From the NCBI GenBank assembly GCA_036653215.1, contig JAVVUK010000001.1, forward strand, positions 6,161-70,160: a stretch of DNA of 64,000 nt, written 5' to 3'. This DNA is from JADFUS01 sp036653215. Lineage in GTDB: Bacteria; Bacteroidota; Bacteroidia; Bacteroidales; Rikenellaceae. Below the pieces are notes generated by a model, which saw only the letters and a list, made by a program, of their open reading frames with translations, searched no databases and was not told the DNA's origin. This document shows, in pieces, positions 44,419 to 53,328 of this stretch. The position numbers and the translations under genes are program-made. Every line of letters starts with the position of its first letter. Within the stretch, counting starts at the first letter, position 1.

Positions 44419-45843
44419 TTAATTCTCGTCACAACTATCGTCATGGTCATTAAACAAGTCGTAACAACTGTTATAAGAACGCAATTCTTCGTCTACAACA
44501 ACTTTACCACCTTTAGGATAATATATTTTTATCTTTATATTTTGGTTTGAAAACACATTCCCAGAACCATTAATTATCATCTTAGGATTAATTGTTATTG
44601 TTGAGTCTGAGACAATAGTAATAGGATTTTCTATCTTCAAGGCTCTTTGACGTGCATCCATATCATCACGACCATCGGCAGAAGTCTTAACCTCAATACG
44701 ATATACGCTATCGGCAAGTAATGGATCTTCAACGCAAGAATAGTTGACATCACACCTATCACTCAAAACATTTGCCACCATAAGTGCCGGATTAATCGAA
44801 GCGTTTACATAAAGCGCAGATGAATGAGTTATCATCTCTGTTGTTTTTACTTCAAAATAGCCATCTCTAAATCGAGATAATTCTTTGAACGCAAATATTG
44901 TAGACAAAGACCACGATATTACCCATAAAGACAAGAGAACAATTATAATACTTTTCTTCCACCTTATATTAAGCAACATTTTAATAATAAGGTAAAGTAT
45001 TAACAACAACGGCACAATAACAGACACAGTAGCGACGAAAAGCACTAAATAAGGATTTAACTCTACACACATCTCAACCAATGGAATGTCGGTTAACACA
45101 TATACGAACACAGCTAAGATAGCCAATACTGAGGCAAGGAAAGACACCCCTATTATAGCGGCAATGAAAAAGAGAAACCCTTTTATTATACGTCCTAAAA
45201 AGACTAATATATTTGAAAATACAGAAGCCACCTTTTCATTTTTAGAATTTTTATAGACGTTGTTTATCTCGTTCTTTATGCCATTTTCTATTGAAGAGGC
45301 GGTCACAGGCTCACCACACATTTCCATCTTCTGACGTGCCGTTTTTGCCATTGGGACAATAATCCACATCACAAAATATGCGATAAAGAGAACAGAAACA
45401 AGTGTTCCTCCAATAGCACAGCCTAAGACAAATAATAAAACAAAAGCTATTCTCAGAATGGTAACATCTACTTTAAAATAACAAGACAGCCCACTTAACA
45501 CCCCTCCAAGCACCGAGCCATATCCGGAACGATATAATCGTTTTTCGATAGGTATTTCTCTACTTGGAGCTTCAATAGGCTCTGATGATCCTCCATCTGG
45601 CTCCCCAAGACGAGATATAATCTCATCTATACACTCTTTATTTACTATTTTTGAACTATCGCTCTGCCATGAAAGCAACAACTCTGCAATACGAGCTTCA
45701 ATATCAGAAACTATCTCACGTCCACTGGGCTCTTTTAAATATGCAGCTTCGATTTTATCTAAATATACTTTAAGATCGTCGTAAGCATCATTATTTATGA
45801 TAAATCGTATTCCGTTTATATTTATGTTTAATGTTTCTTTCAT
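44419..45843 (-). CDS. PspC-domain membrane protein (long form)
   Basis: 474 residues. An N-terminal charged region (about 1-100) resembles that of the short PspC protein upstream. A PspC domain follows (about 105-165: GSVLGGVLSGLSCYFKVD and the LRIAFVLLF helix). Three more helices and a C-terminal periplasmic domain rich in beta strands follow (about 330-474). In enterobacteria PspC is a membrane sensor of the phage-shock response to loss of proton-motive force. Its start overlaps the padR stop (ATGA). Confidence 0.85.
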   Translation of the reverse strand: MKETLNININGIRFIINNDAYDDLKVYLDKIEAAYLKEPSGREIVSDIEARIAELLLSWQSDSSKIVNKECIDEIISRLGEPDGGSSEPIEAPSREIPIEKRLYRSGYGSVLGGVLSGLSCYFKVDVTILRIAFVLLFVLGCAIGGTLVSVLFIAYFVMWIIVPMAKTARQKMEMCGEPVTASSIENGIKNEINNVYKNSKNEKVASVFSNILVFLGRIIKGFLFFIAAIIGVSFLASVLAILAVFVYVLTDIPLVEMCVELNPYLVLFVATVSVIVPLLLILYLIIKMLLNIRWKKSIIIVLLSLWVISWSLSTIFAFKELSRFRDGYFEVKTTEMITHSSALYVNASINPALMVANVLSDRCDVNYSCVEDPLLADSVYRIEVKTSADGRDDMDARQRALKIENPITIVSDSTITINPKMIINGSGNVFSNQNIKIKIYYPKGGKVVVDEELRSYNSCYDLFNDHDDSCDEN

Positions 45844-46184
45844 AATGCTCTTATTTGCGATATTTGTGAGACCAATTCATCCCATGCAGCATCGAGGTTA
45901 GCAAGGGTCTGTTTGCCTGCCGCTGTTATTGTATAATATTTTCGTGGCGGACCTTGTGGCGACTCCTCCCAACGATAAGATAGCAGCCCTTGATTTTTCT
46001 GACGTGTGAGGATTGGATATAAAGTCCCCTCCACCACTATCATCTCTGACTCCTTGAGTTCAGCGATTATTGCTGAGGCATAAGAATCTTTGCGTGAAAT
46101 TATAGAGAGGACACAATACTCTAAAATTCCCTTTCGCATTTGTGATTTTATGTTATCAGCATTTTGTATAGGTAGTATCTCCAT
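45840..46184 (-). CDS. PadR-family transcriptional regulator
   Basis: 114 residues, a typical small winged-helix PadR protein: MRKGILEYCVLSII, EGTLYPILTRQKNQGLLSY and PPRKYYTITAAGKQTL are conserved family phrases. It probably represses its own operon. It lies between two PspC genes with a 5-nt gap upstream and a 4-nt overlap downstream, an arrangement seen elsewhere in Bacteroidota. Confidence 0.92.
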   Translation of the reverse strand: MEILPIQNADNIKSQMRKGILEYCVLSIISRKDSYASAIIAELKESEMIVVEGTLYPILTRQKNQGLLSYRWEESPQGPPRKYYTITAAGKQTLANLDAAWDELVSQISQIRAL

Positions 46185-46189
46185 TTTAA

Positions 46190-46714
46190 TTATTTTATTT
46201 TATTACGTAGCTCATCTAAATAAGCCATATCTTCAGGAGTCGAAGCATTGGGTATAACAATCCATGCAATGATATATATCACTAAACTTGACCCTCCTAA
46301 AAGCAATAACAAAGCAAAAGCCAACCTTATTAGAGCTTTATCTAACCCAAAATATAAAGCAATACCACTACATACGCCACCCAAAGCACTATTTTCAGGA
46401 TCTCTTAACAAACGCTTACGATATTCTTTAGGTTGACTATTATTGACAAATGTCTTAACATTTCCAAAAATCTCAGGTTGACCAATAATAGAGATAACAT
46501 CTCTCACATGAGAAATAGTTACCACACTAAAACCATCTACCCCTTTATCTTTTAATATCTCAGCAAACCTACATTCGACCTCACTTAACAGATCGTCCGA
46601 TTGTGATGAGACACGAGAGGAAATGTCATCAAGATAATCTTTAAGGACATCACAAGCATCTTCATCTATAACGAAAGGCATACCGGCAAGATTAATATTT
46701 ATAGTTTTTTTCAT
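46190..46714 (-). CDS. PspC-domain protein (short form)
   Basis: 174 residues. A charged N-terminal region (about 1-100) similar to that of the long PspC protein is followed by a PspC domain (about 105-160; SALGGVCSGIALYFGLD and LIRLAFALLLLLG). First gene of the probable six-gene operon. The promoter at 46747-46777 is one of the best matches in the window. Membrane sensing is inferred from the domain. Confidence 0.87.
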   Translation of the reverse strand: MKKTININLAGMPFVIDEDACDVLKDYLDDISSRVSSQSDDLLSEVECRFAEILKDKGVDGFSVVTISHVRDVISIIGQPEIFGNVKTFVNNSQPKEYRKRLLRDPENSALGGVCSGIALYFGLDKALIRLAFALLLLLGGSSLVIYIIAWIVIPNASTPEDMAYLDELRNKIK

Positions 46715-46746
46715 AGTCTTTACTCATTTAAGGTATTTTTATAGGG

Positions 46747-46777
46747 CAAATATAAATACATTTTTATTACTGTGCAA
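46747..46777 (-). promoter_or_regulatory. Promoter of the pspC-padR-pspC-trkH-trkA-popT operon
   Basis: On the minus strand TTG (46775-46777), a 20-nt spacer, then TATATTTG (46747-46754). The spacing and -7 box match the Bacteroidota consensus well. Confidence 0.7.
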
Positions 46778-46809
46778 TACATAGTATGGTTTTTATTGAA
46801 AAAATTATA

Positions 46810-46817
46810 TATATTTG
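46810..46817 (+). promoter_or_regulatory. Putative -7 box for the DUF389 gene
   Basis: TATATTTG, a full match, about 20 nt before the ATG at 46838. It would lie inside the gene if an earlier start were used. Confidence 0.55.
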
Positions 46818-46837
46818 TAATCACATATAAAAATGGG

Positions 46838-48202
46838 ATGGTTATGGAGAACAATAATTATAGTTTTTGGGATAATGCTAAAGAGTTTCTTAGCGGACGA
46901 TTTAGCCTTCGTGAAGATAGTGCTGATCAAAGTGAAGTAATTGAAAACATACATAAAAGCATTGACTTTAAAGGAACCAACCTATGGATTTTAATATTTG
47001 CCATAGTAATAGCATCTGTGGGATTAAATGTAAACTCAACGGCTGTAATCATAGGAGCTATGCTTGTATCCCCTCTTATGGGACCTATAATGGGCATTGG
47101 TCTATCTCTTGGTATTAATGACTTTGAAACTTTAAAACGATCATTCAAAAATTTCCTATTTGCCGTTGGCGTTAGCTTACTCGTCTCTACAATATATTTT
47201 TCGATAAGCCCTGCCCTAACAACACAAAGCGAGCTTTTAGCACGTACGACCCCTACAATATGGGATGTTCTCATTGCTACATTTGGTGGTTTGGCAGGCA
47301 TGGTAGCCCAGACACGTAAAGACCGTACTTCAACTGTAATTCCCGGAGTGGCAATAGCCACAGCACTTATGCCTCCGATATGTACCGCCGGCTTTGGACT
47401 TGCCACAGGAAACATGGCTTACTTTGGAGGAGCACTATATCTATTTTTCATAAATGCCGTTTTTATTGCTTTTGCAGCATTTTTCATAGTTCGATTTTTA
47501 CAATACAAACACAAACAACAACTCGATCCTAAACGTGCAAAAAAGGTAAAACGTTATATAACAACTATAATAACAATAACCCTTGTTCCAAGTATCATTT
47601 TGGCTCTCGGGATCGTGGAACGTGCTGTATTTGAGACAAATGCAAAGAATTATATAGATAAAGTATTAGTCTTTGACAATAGTGAAGTCATAAATTCAGA
47701 TATAAAATATAATCGTAAAGGAAGTTCAATAGATGTAATGCTTATTGGAGACAACGTATCGCAAGATGTGATAAGCGTCATGACAAACCAACTTAAAGAA
47801 TATAAACTCACTAACACAACGCTTCACATACGCCAAGCATCAAACGGAGCTAAATTAAACGACTCTCAGATGCAAAACATATTACTTAGCAACGTCGATA
47901 TTATAGAAGAAAAGAACGCTAAGATAAACGAGTTAAGCTCACTTGTAGATCGTTACATCAAAGACACCATTCCAAGTGGTGACATAGCACGTGAGCTTGC
48001 TTCTCTATGGCCACAGTTTGAGACTTTTACCATAAACAAAGCCAACATCGAAAATTCACACGGAGTTGTCATTGACAAAACCATAATTTGCATTATAACA
48101 TCACGCAACAGCCAAGCCATAACTAACGAAGACAAGCATAGACTCACCACATGGCTATCTCAACGCACAAAGACAAAAAACATAAAACTAATAATAGAGT
48201 AA
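46838..48202 (+). CDS. DUF389 (TIGR00341-type) membrane protein
   Basis: 454 residues from the ATG at 46838 (46844 also possible). The DUF389 core has about six helices with the motif SAVI-like IIGAMLVSPLMGPIMGIGLSLG (split: IIGAMLVSPLMGP, IMGIGLSLG) and PGVAIATALMPPICTAGFGLA. The C-terminal 190 residues are soluble and probably cytoplasmic or periplasmic with alternating strands and helices. The function is unknown. It is divergently transcribed from the PspC operon, with 123 bp between starts, so regulation may be shared. Confidence 0.85.
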   Translation: MVMENNNYSFWDNAKEFLSGRFSLREDSADQSEVIENIHKSIDFKGTNLWILIFAIVIASVGLNVNSTAVIIGAMLVSPLMGPIMGIGLSLGINDFETLKRSFKNFLFAVGVSLLVSTIYFSISPALTTQSELLARTTPTIWDVLIATFGGLAGMVAQTRKDRTSTVIPGVAIATALMPPICTAGFGLATGNMAYFGGALYLFFINAVFIAFAAFFIVRFLQYKHKQQLDPKRAKKVKRYITTIITITLVPSIILALGIVERAVFETNAKNYIDKVLVFDNSEVINSDIKYNRKGSSIDVMLIGDNVSQDVISVMTNQLKEYKLTNTTLHIRQASNGAKLNDSQMQNILLSNVDIIEEKNAKINELSSLVDRYIKDTIPSGDIARELASLWPQFETFTINKANIENSHGVVIDKTIICIITSRNSQAITNEDKHRLTTWLSQRTKTKNIKLIIE

Positions 48203-48254
48203 ATACTCTTTGACCTCTTCTATTTAGCTCAGATAACGACTTTAGAGGAGTTTG

Positions 48255-48650
48255 TTAATGTGCCATTCCCATACACATACCTATAAAATAAGGGATAAGC
48301 CACAATAGCCATACAAAAATACTAAACCTACTAAACTGTTTCCTTGCCTTTTGCGAACCTTTACTATATGCCCATAATGCCCAAAAAGCATTTACCGACA
48401 TCAGAACGATGGCTACAAATCCGGTTATGGTATGTATTTCGTTGCTCGCACTGGTAACCTTTGCGATATGTATCATTAAAACCGTACCTGTAACATCACA
48501 CGTCACCCCCAGCATAAAAGCCACCACGTGCCATAACTTAAGCCCCTTTTGAAAACGCTCGCCCCACACGCCAAAGGTGTAAAACACCAAAGCCAATGAG
48601 ATTGTAACTATTGCTGCTATTAAATAATTACTGTCAATTGCTGTATTCAT
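48255..48650 (-). CDS. HsmA-like (TIGR03987) four-helix membrane protein
   Basis: 131 residues with four hydrophobic helices (about 9-28, 42-62, 74-93 and 107-127). The motifs VWGERFQKGLKLWHVVAF and HTITGFVAIVLM match the small HsmA/TIGR03987 family. No biochemical role is established. It lies downstream of the HmuY terminator region and convergent to the DUF389 gene. Confidence 0.75.
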   Translation of the reverse strand: MNTAIDSNYLIAAIVTISLALVFYTFGVWGERFQKGLKLWHVVAFMLGVTCDVTGTVLMIHIAKVTSASNEIHTITGFVAIVLMSVNAFWALWAYSKGSQKARKQFSRFSIFVWLLWLIPYFIGMCMGMAH

Positions 48651-48703
48651 ATTTTTTATAATTTATATCAAACATTATTCCATCTTTTCACAAACACGTT
48701 TTA

Positions 48704-48737
48704 AACAAAAGAGGGAGCGACACACAGCCTCTCCCTC
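48704..48737 (-). terminator. Terminator of the receptor-HmuY operon
   Basis: GAGGGAG / CTCCCTC stem (48711-48717 and 48731-48737) followed in the minus direction by TTTTGTT. Confidence 0.75.
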
Positions 48738-48743
48738 TCATTA

Positions 48744-48790
48744 TTAAGAAGCAGTTTTTTATTTCCGATAAACCTAAAACTACTTCTTAA
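48744..48790 (-). terminator. Long hairpin at the HmuY stop codon
   Basis: Arms 48744-48758 and 48776-48790 form 15 pairs on the minus RNA, including one U-G pair. The hmuY stop codon (48780-48782) is inside the first arm. It may act with the following hairpin as a tandem terminator or protect the 3' end. Confidence 0.6.
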
Positions 48791-49394
48791 TAAGAGCCGA
48801 ATTAAATTTGACGTGTCCTGTTTGCTTATTTTCATTTTGATATTGAGTAAACTGAACTTTATAGCTTTGTTTGCCATCTGCTGTGCGGAAGATATAAACT
48901 GGCGTTTGCATATATACCGGAGGCATAACAAGAGTCCCGTCTTCTGCGGTCTTAAATTTCACAACAGCAGCTGTAGACATTATAGATGTAAATTTCTTAC
49001 CATTCATAATATCCAATGTCATTGTCTTATCTTTTATGAAAATGACGTTTTCAGGTAATGACATAACAGAAGCAAAAGAAATAGAAGGAGCGCAAGTATA
49101 AACGCCACCATCTGCTTTGACAGTGGTTGCCTCTCCGCTGTTCGTTCTTACGAAAAATCTGTTTATCGCAAAGTCCCAATCTGAACGAGCAAACCAAAGA
49201 GCGTTATCGGCAACTGTTTCCTCACCTGTTCCGACAACTTTATTATTTGTCAATGAATAATAGTGCCATGTAGTGTTTGATGTAGCATCAATATAAGTCT
49301 CATTCGCCCCTGAAGAAGGAGTAGAATTGTCATTGTCTGAACAAGATGTTAATGCAATAAATAGTACTGATAATGTCAAGAATACTTTTTTCAT
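48780..49394 (-). CDS. hmuY: HmuY-family haem-binding lipoprotein
   Basis: 204 residues. Type II signal peptide with lipobox LTSC and Cys18, then a Ser/Asn-rich linker. The HmuY domain phrases WHYYSLTNNKVV, NALWFARSDWDFAINRFFVRTNSG and MPPVYMQTPVYIFRTADGK are characteristic. In Porphyromonas gingivalis, HmuY scavenges haem at the outer surface and hands it to HmuR. The histidine ligands of that protein are not obvious here, so the ligand geometry may differ. It lies 29 nt after the receptor gene. Confidence 0.85.
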   Translation of the reverse strand: MKKVFLTLSVLFIALTSCSDNDNSTPSSGANETYIDATSNTTWHYYSLTNNKVVGTGEETVADNALWFARSDWDFAINRFFVRTNSGEATTVKADGGVYTCAPSISFASVMSLPENVIFIKDKTMTLDIMNGKKFTSIMSTAAVVKFKTAEDGTLVMPPVYMQTPVYIFRTADGKQSYKVQFTQYQNENKQTGHVKFNSALIKK

Positions 49395-49423
49395 GTTTTT
49401 TGATTTGTTTTTAATATAAATAA

Positions 49424-51568
49424 TTAGTTAAATGCGTATTTTATTCCTATAAGATATTGCCGTCCCGAATCGATGAACGACACATCTTTAAAGTCGAATA
49501 TATTATCTACTTTCAACGTCAACTCCACAGTATGTTTAGCAATATGAAAAGGCTTTACAAGGACAGCTTTCCATATAGCATATGATTTCGATTTTGCTAA
49601 TGGCACTACATCGGGGCTTGGCAAGTCGCCCATCAATTCTTGGTAATAGATGGGTGAATTTAGTCGTCCTGCAAATTGTAAAGAGAAGGGACTATGTGCT
49701 ATTTTTCCATTCCATGTTAAAGACACCGTTCCGCTATGTTTGACATTACTGCTTAGCTGCAACCCTGTCGAATGATCTTTAGCATCACAAAAACTATAAT
49801 TTCCCTTAAACACCAATTCTCGAAAAAGGATATAGTATAAACTCACATCTACGCCTTGTAAAGTGGCACTACTCACATTTTTATAATATTTCTCGTTTCC
49901 GCCCAATTCATTTATAACATCATATTGGGTGATTTTATTATCTATTTTGTTGTAATATCCAGATACTGAGATGTTGAAATTTTTAATCGTATATTCTGTC
50001 GAGAGAGAACTATATAACCCTTTTTCAGACTTCAAATCCGGGTTTCCATATATCCAAAACATACCTTGATGATCAAAATCATAGTATAACTCTTTTATGC
50101 TCGGTGCTCGGAAAGCCGTACCCACACTCGCTCTAAACTTAAATCCATCTATCGAATACATCAATGATAATTTAGGCGTGAATGCCGATTTAAATTGAGT
50201 GTTATATGTATATCTCGCCCCTGCAACGACATCAAAGTCCTTTAATATTTCATATTCCGCCTGAGCAAAAAGATTGAGGTCGTCTAACTTCTTTGTTGTA
50301 GCAGTAGTTCCCAAAGTGTTAATAGCATAATTTTCTTCGTGGTTATATTCGACTCCACCTACTACTTCCCACTTTTCGGTAGGCGTAAAGGTGTTCAGCA
50401 CCCTCGATGACACATAACTTGCCGTGTTGTTTTTGCTATGCTCATTTCCTTTTTTCTCCAATATATCGTAATTGAAGAATTTATCAAAATTTAAACTCAC
50501 ACGCAAATTATTTCTTTTATCGGCAGTTAGATACCCACCACTAAGCCCCAACGACATATTGTGTGTCAAGGCATGAGATACGTTAATACTATTTTGTGGA
50601 TTAAAGGTTTCGTGTCTGAAATAACGTCCTACCATGTTTATATCTATCCGTTCAGTCGGCTTATATCCTAACTTCAAATGACCTCCATAGTCGACATAAC
50701 GTGCCGCATAAGCACCATTACCATCTGCACCAAAGCCATCGGATGAATTTCTAAATAGACTAATACGGCTTGTGCATTTCTTGAGGTTTGTACCGGCATC
50801 AATTTTAGCCTTCCATGTATTATTACTCTCAGCAATTAGGTTTGCGCCTCCTTCAAACTCATGGATCGGTGCTTTTGTGATTATATTTATCACCGCCCCC
50901 ACAGCATTTGAGCCATATAAAGCAGACGAGGCTCCACTTATCATCTCCACCTTTTTGATGTTATCGACATCTATCTGATCGAGATTTACATTACCACCAG
51001 CCCCTTCCGAAACCAGACGTTCGCCATCTACCAAAAACAAAATATAACGACTATTCAGACCCTTAATCCTCATATTATTTCCCATCGCATTTGGAGAGAC
51101 CACAATTCCGGGTATGTTATCTTGAAGCGACTCTAACATAGACACCGCACCAGCCTTTTGGATCTCCGACTCTTGGATCACCGTTGTTAAAATAGGAGTC
51201 TGAGACAATCGTTTTTCTGTCCTTGTTCCAGTAACAACAACATCATCAAAGGCAATTCCCTTTTCTGCAAGGATTAAGTAAATAGTTGTATCGGATGTTA
51301 AATGTATGTCTCTATTGATTGTGGTATAAGAAGAATAAAATGAAGTGTTTATATTTACATCACCTTGTGTAACTTTTTTTATCAAGAAACTACCGCTGTT
51401 ATTTGTCCTCACGCCTTGTTTTCCAACCGTTACATACACGCCCATAAGAGGTTTTTGAGTAACAGAATCCACTACCGTTCCCGATATATCAAACGCCTTT
51501 ACTTGCGCAAAGGCTTGTCCCATAAGACAGAGCAGAAGAGATAGACAAATCCATGTTTTTCTTTTCAT
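49424..51568 (-). CDS. TonB-dependent outer-membrane receptor (HmuR-like)
   Basis: 714 residues from the ATG at 51566-51568; an upstream TTG (51700) would bury the promoter and precede the signal peptide. Signal peptide about 1-21 (MKRKTWICLSLLLCLMGQ). A carboxypeptidase-regulatory-like domain follows (about 25-100), then the plug (about 110-225: AGAVSMLESLQDNIPGIVV, split SMLESLQDNIPGIVV) and the beta barrel. With HmuY 29 nt downstream, haem is the probable substrate; the FRAP/NPNL haem box of classical receptors shows here only as FRAPSIKEL. Confidence 0.88.
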   Translation of the reverse strand: MKRKTWICLSLLLCLMGQAFAQVKAFDISGTVVDSVTQKPLMGVYVTVGKQGVRTNNSGSFLIKKVTQGDVNINTSFYSSYTTINRDIHLTSDTTIYLILAEKGIAFDDVVVTGTRTEKRLSQTPILTTVIQESEIQKAGAVSMLESLQDNIPGIVVSPNAMGNNMRIKGLNSRYILFLVDGERLVSEGAGGNVNLDQIDVDNIKKVEMISGASSALYGSNAVGAVINIITKAPIHEFEGGANLIAESNNTWKAKIDAGTNLKKCTSRISLFRNSSDGFGADGNGAYAARYVDYGGHLKLGYKPTERIDINMVGRYFRHETFNPQNSINVSHALTHNMSLGLSGGYLTADKRNNLRVSLNFDKFFNYDILEKKGNEHSKNNTASYVSSRVLNTFTPTEKWEVVGGVEYNHEENYAINTLGTTATTKKLDDLNLFAQAEYEILKDFDVVAGARYTYNTQFKSAFTPKLSLMYSIDGFKFRASVGTAFRAPSIKELYYDFDHQGMFWIYGNPDLKSEKGLYSSLSTEYTIKNFNISVSGYYNKIDNKITQYDVINELGGNEKYYKNVSSATLQGVDVSLYYILFRELVFKGNYSFCDAKDHSTGLQLSSNVKHSGTVSLTWNGKIAHSPFSLQFAGRLNSPIYYQELMGDLPSPDVVPLAKSKSYAIWKAVLVKPFHIAKHTVELTLKVDNIFDFKDVSFIDSGRQYLIGIKYAFN

Positions 51569-51592
51569 CGTAACATCATCATTTTTCTTTTG

Positions 51593-51600
51593 CAAAGATA
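51593..51600 (-). promoter_or_regulatory. Putative -7 box for the receptor-HmuY unit
   Basis: Reads TATCTTTG on the minus strand, about 24 nt before the ATG. It decides the start codon of the receptor gene. No Fur-type operator was identified with confidence. Confidence 0.6.
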
Positions 51601-51686
51601 AGCTAACAATCGTTATTTTTGGCATATATAGAGAAAAACATGAGTCCAAGTAACGATTAAAAACTCGGCAAAATGATATTATTAGA

Positions 51687-53258
51687 TTATCTAAAGACAA
51701 TAGGTTTAGGGGCTGTCTCTTCAGATATAAGATCTTGTGTTTTTAGATAATTGATGAATGACGTTGTTGTGTCAAAACATTTATCGTTAAACTCCTTTAT
51801 CTCGTAACCACTAAATAAAGAAGCATCATATCCGTCACCACCATTTGTGATGAAGTTGTATAAGGCAACTACACAATTATCATTTTCTTTTATCTCAGAC
51901 AAAGAGCCATCACTATGTTTATAGAATATTTTCGATATTTTATTTTGAGCATCTAACTGTAAACTCATATTTGAAGTTTGGAGATAGCCGTTTTTGTTCT
52001 CACGTCCTGCTTGTAAAAGGCTCTTTAGACGCTCTCCTGTAAAGTGATAAGCCACAACCATACCTCCAAAAGGAAGCACATTACCTGCTCTTAATCGTGT
52101 CACTTCTCCTGCTGCTATATTTGCCCTCACCCCACCATAATGGCACATCCCAATAACAGGAATTGTATTATCCCATTTTGCGTTTTTCATATAACAATCG
52201 GCAAATGATGATGACACATAAGCACCCACAGATGTATAATTGAATTTATTTATATTACGATCGTGAATTATGCTTGTCTTAGCAATAGTAATATGTTCAT
52301 TAAGCCCATATTTATCGATATATCTATTTACATGAGCTAAAACATCTCTGTTTTCAGCCGCATTTTGTGTACTCAACGTATCTCCTGCTATATATCTGAC
52401 CACATAGCCATTACCTTTTTTATCTTGTGTTATGGCAAACGATAATTTACCGATGTGAGTTCCATTTACACCTGCTTGTATGATAGGACAATTATTCACT
52501 TTATCTAACACTAATTTATGTGAATGTCCACTGATTATAGCATCTATCTTATCCATATATGGAAGCACCGCAGCATTAGGTTCAATGATACGATCTTTAT
52601 CCTCCATATCCGTACCTATGTGCATAAGAAGAACTATCATATCTATTTTACCTTCTTTTTTTAAATCATACAAGGTCTCCACCGAAGCCCCTGCTAAAGG
52701 ATGAATAAATTCTAAGCCCTCTATATTTTCAGGTGTTGTTTTATGTGCAGTCTCAGTTGTTGTAAGCCCTATAAATGCTATTTTGAATATGTCGCCATCT
52801 TTTAGCTTATAGTTAATTATATGATAAGGTTTTGTCCATGTAGGAATGTTCACTCCGTCTGTTGTTATGTTTGCAGATATATAATTGCTATATACTGCTG
52901 CCGTATCTATAAGATATTTTAGCCCCCAATCAAATTCATGGTTTCCAACAGCCGACATAGCGACTCCCATTGTTTTAAACATCTCCGAGAGAGGCTCACC
53001 TCTTGTTATGCGTGAGAAGTAGCTACCGCTAAAATTATCACCCACAGACACTACTATGGGATCATGATATTTCTGTTTTTCATCTAAAATAGCCTGCACA
53101 AGTTTTGCAGCACCGGGAACTCCATCGTCTGGAGCAAAAGCTCCATGAAAATCGTTAAACGAAAGGATAGATAAAGTATCTATCGATCTTTTTTGTGCCT
53201 GCAACGCATTTAAGCATACAACAGATAAAAACACGACAAGACATATTTTAATTTTCAT
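51687..53258 (-). CDS. Secreted 5'-nucleotidase / metallophosphatase (UshA family)
   Basis: 523 residues from the ATG at 53256-53258, which directly precedes a signal peptide (about 1-21, ending ALQAQ). Metallophosphoesterase motifs are SFNDFHGAF, VGDNFSGS, GNHEFDWG and SGHSHK. The C-terminal 5_nucleotid_C domain includes ITNGGDGYDASLF. It dephosphorylates extracellular nucleotides in the periplasm. It lies 118 nt upstream of the receptor gene, which has its own promoter, so linkage to haem uptake is positional only. Confidence 0.9.
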   Translation of the reverse strand: MKIKICLVVFLSVVCLNALQAQKRSIDTLSILSFNDFHGAFAPDDGVPGAAKLVQAILDEKQKYHDPIVVSVGDNFSGSYFSRITRGEPLSEMFKTMGVAMSAVGNHEFDWGLKYLIDTAAVYSNYISANITTDGVNIPTWTKPYHIINYKLKDGDIFKIAFIGLTTTETAHKTTPENIEGLEFIHPLAGASVETLYDLKKEGKIDMIVLLMHIGTDMEDKDRIIEPNAAVLPYMDKIDAIISGHSHKLVLDKVNNCPIIQAGVNGTHIGKLSFAITQDKKGNGYVVRYIAGDTLSTQNAAENRDVLAHVNRYIDKYGLNEHITIAKTSIIHDRNINKFNYTSVGAYVSSSFADCYMKNAKWDNTIPVIGMCHYGGVRANIAAGEVTRLRAGNVLPFGGMVVAYHFTGERLKSLLQAGRENKNGYLQTSNMSLQLDAQNKISKIFYKHSDGSLSEIKENDNCVVALYNFITNGGDGYDASLFSGYEIKEFNDKCFDTTTSFINYLKTQDLISEETAPKPIVFR

Positions 53259-53328
53259 ATTTATATATTTTAATAATTTATATATATTCAAATGAATGGA
53301 GTTTGCCTCTAAAGATGGATGGCTAAAG

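Noticed and set aside
46927..47415. 162-codon minus-strand frame inside the DUF389 gene
   Set aside because: Antisense shadow of conserved transmembrane motifs; no promoter or family.
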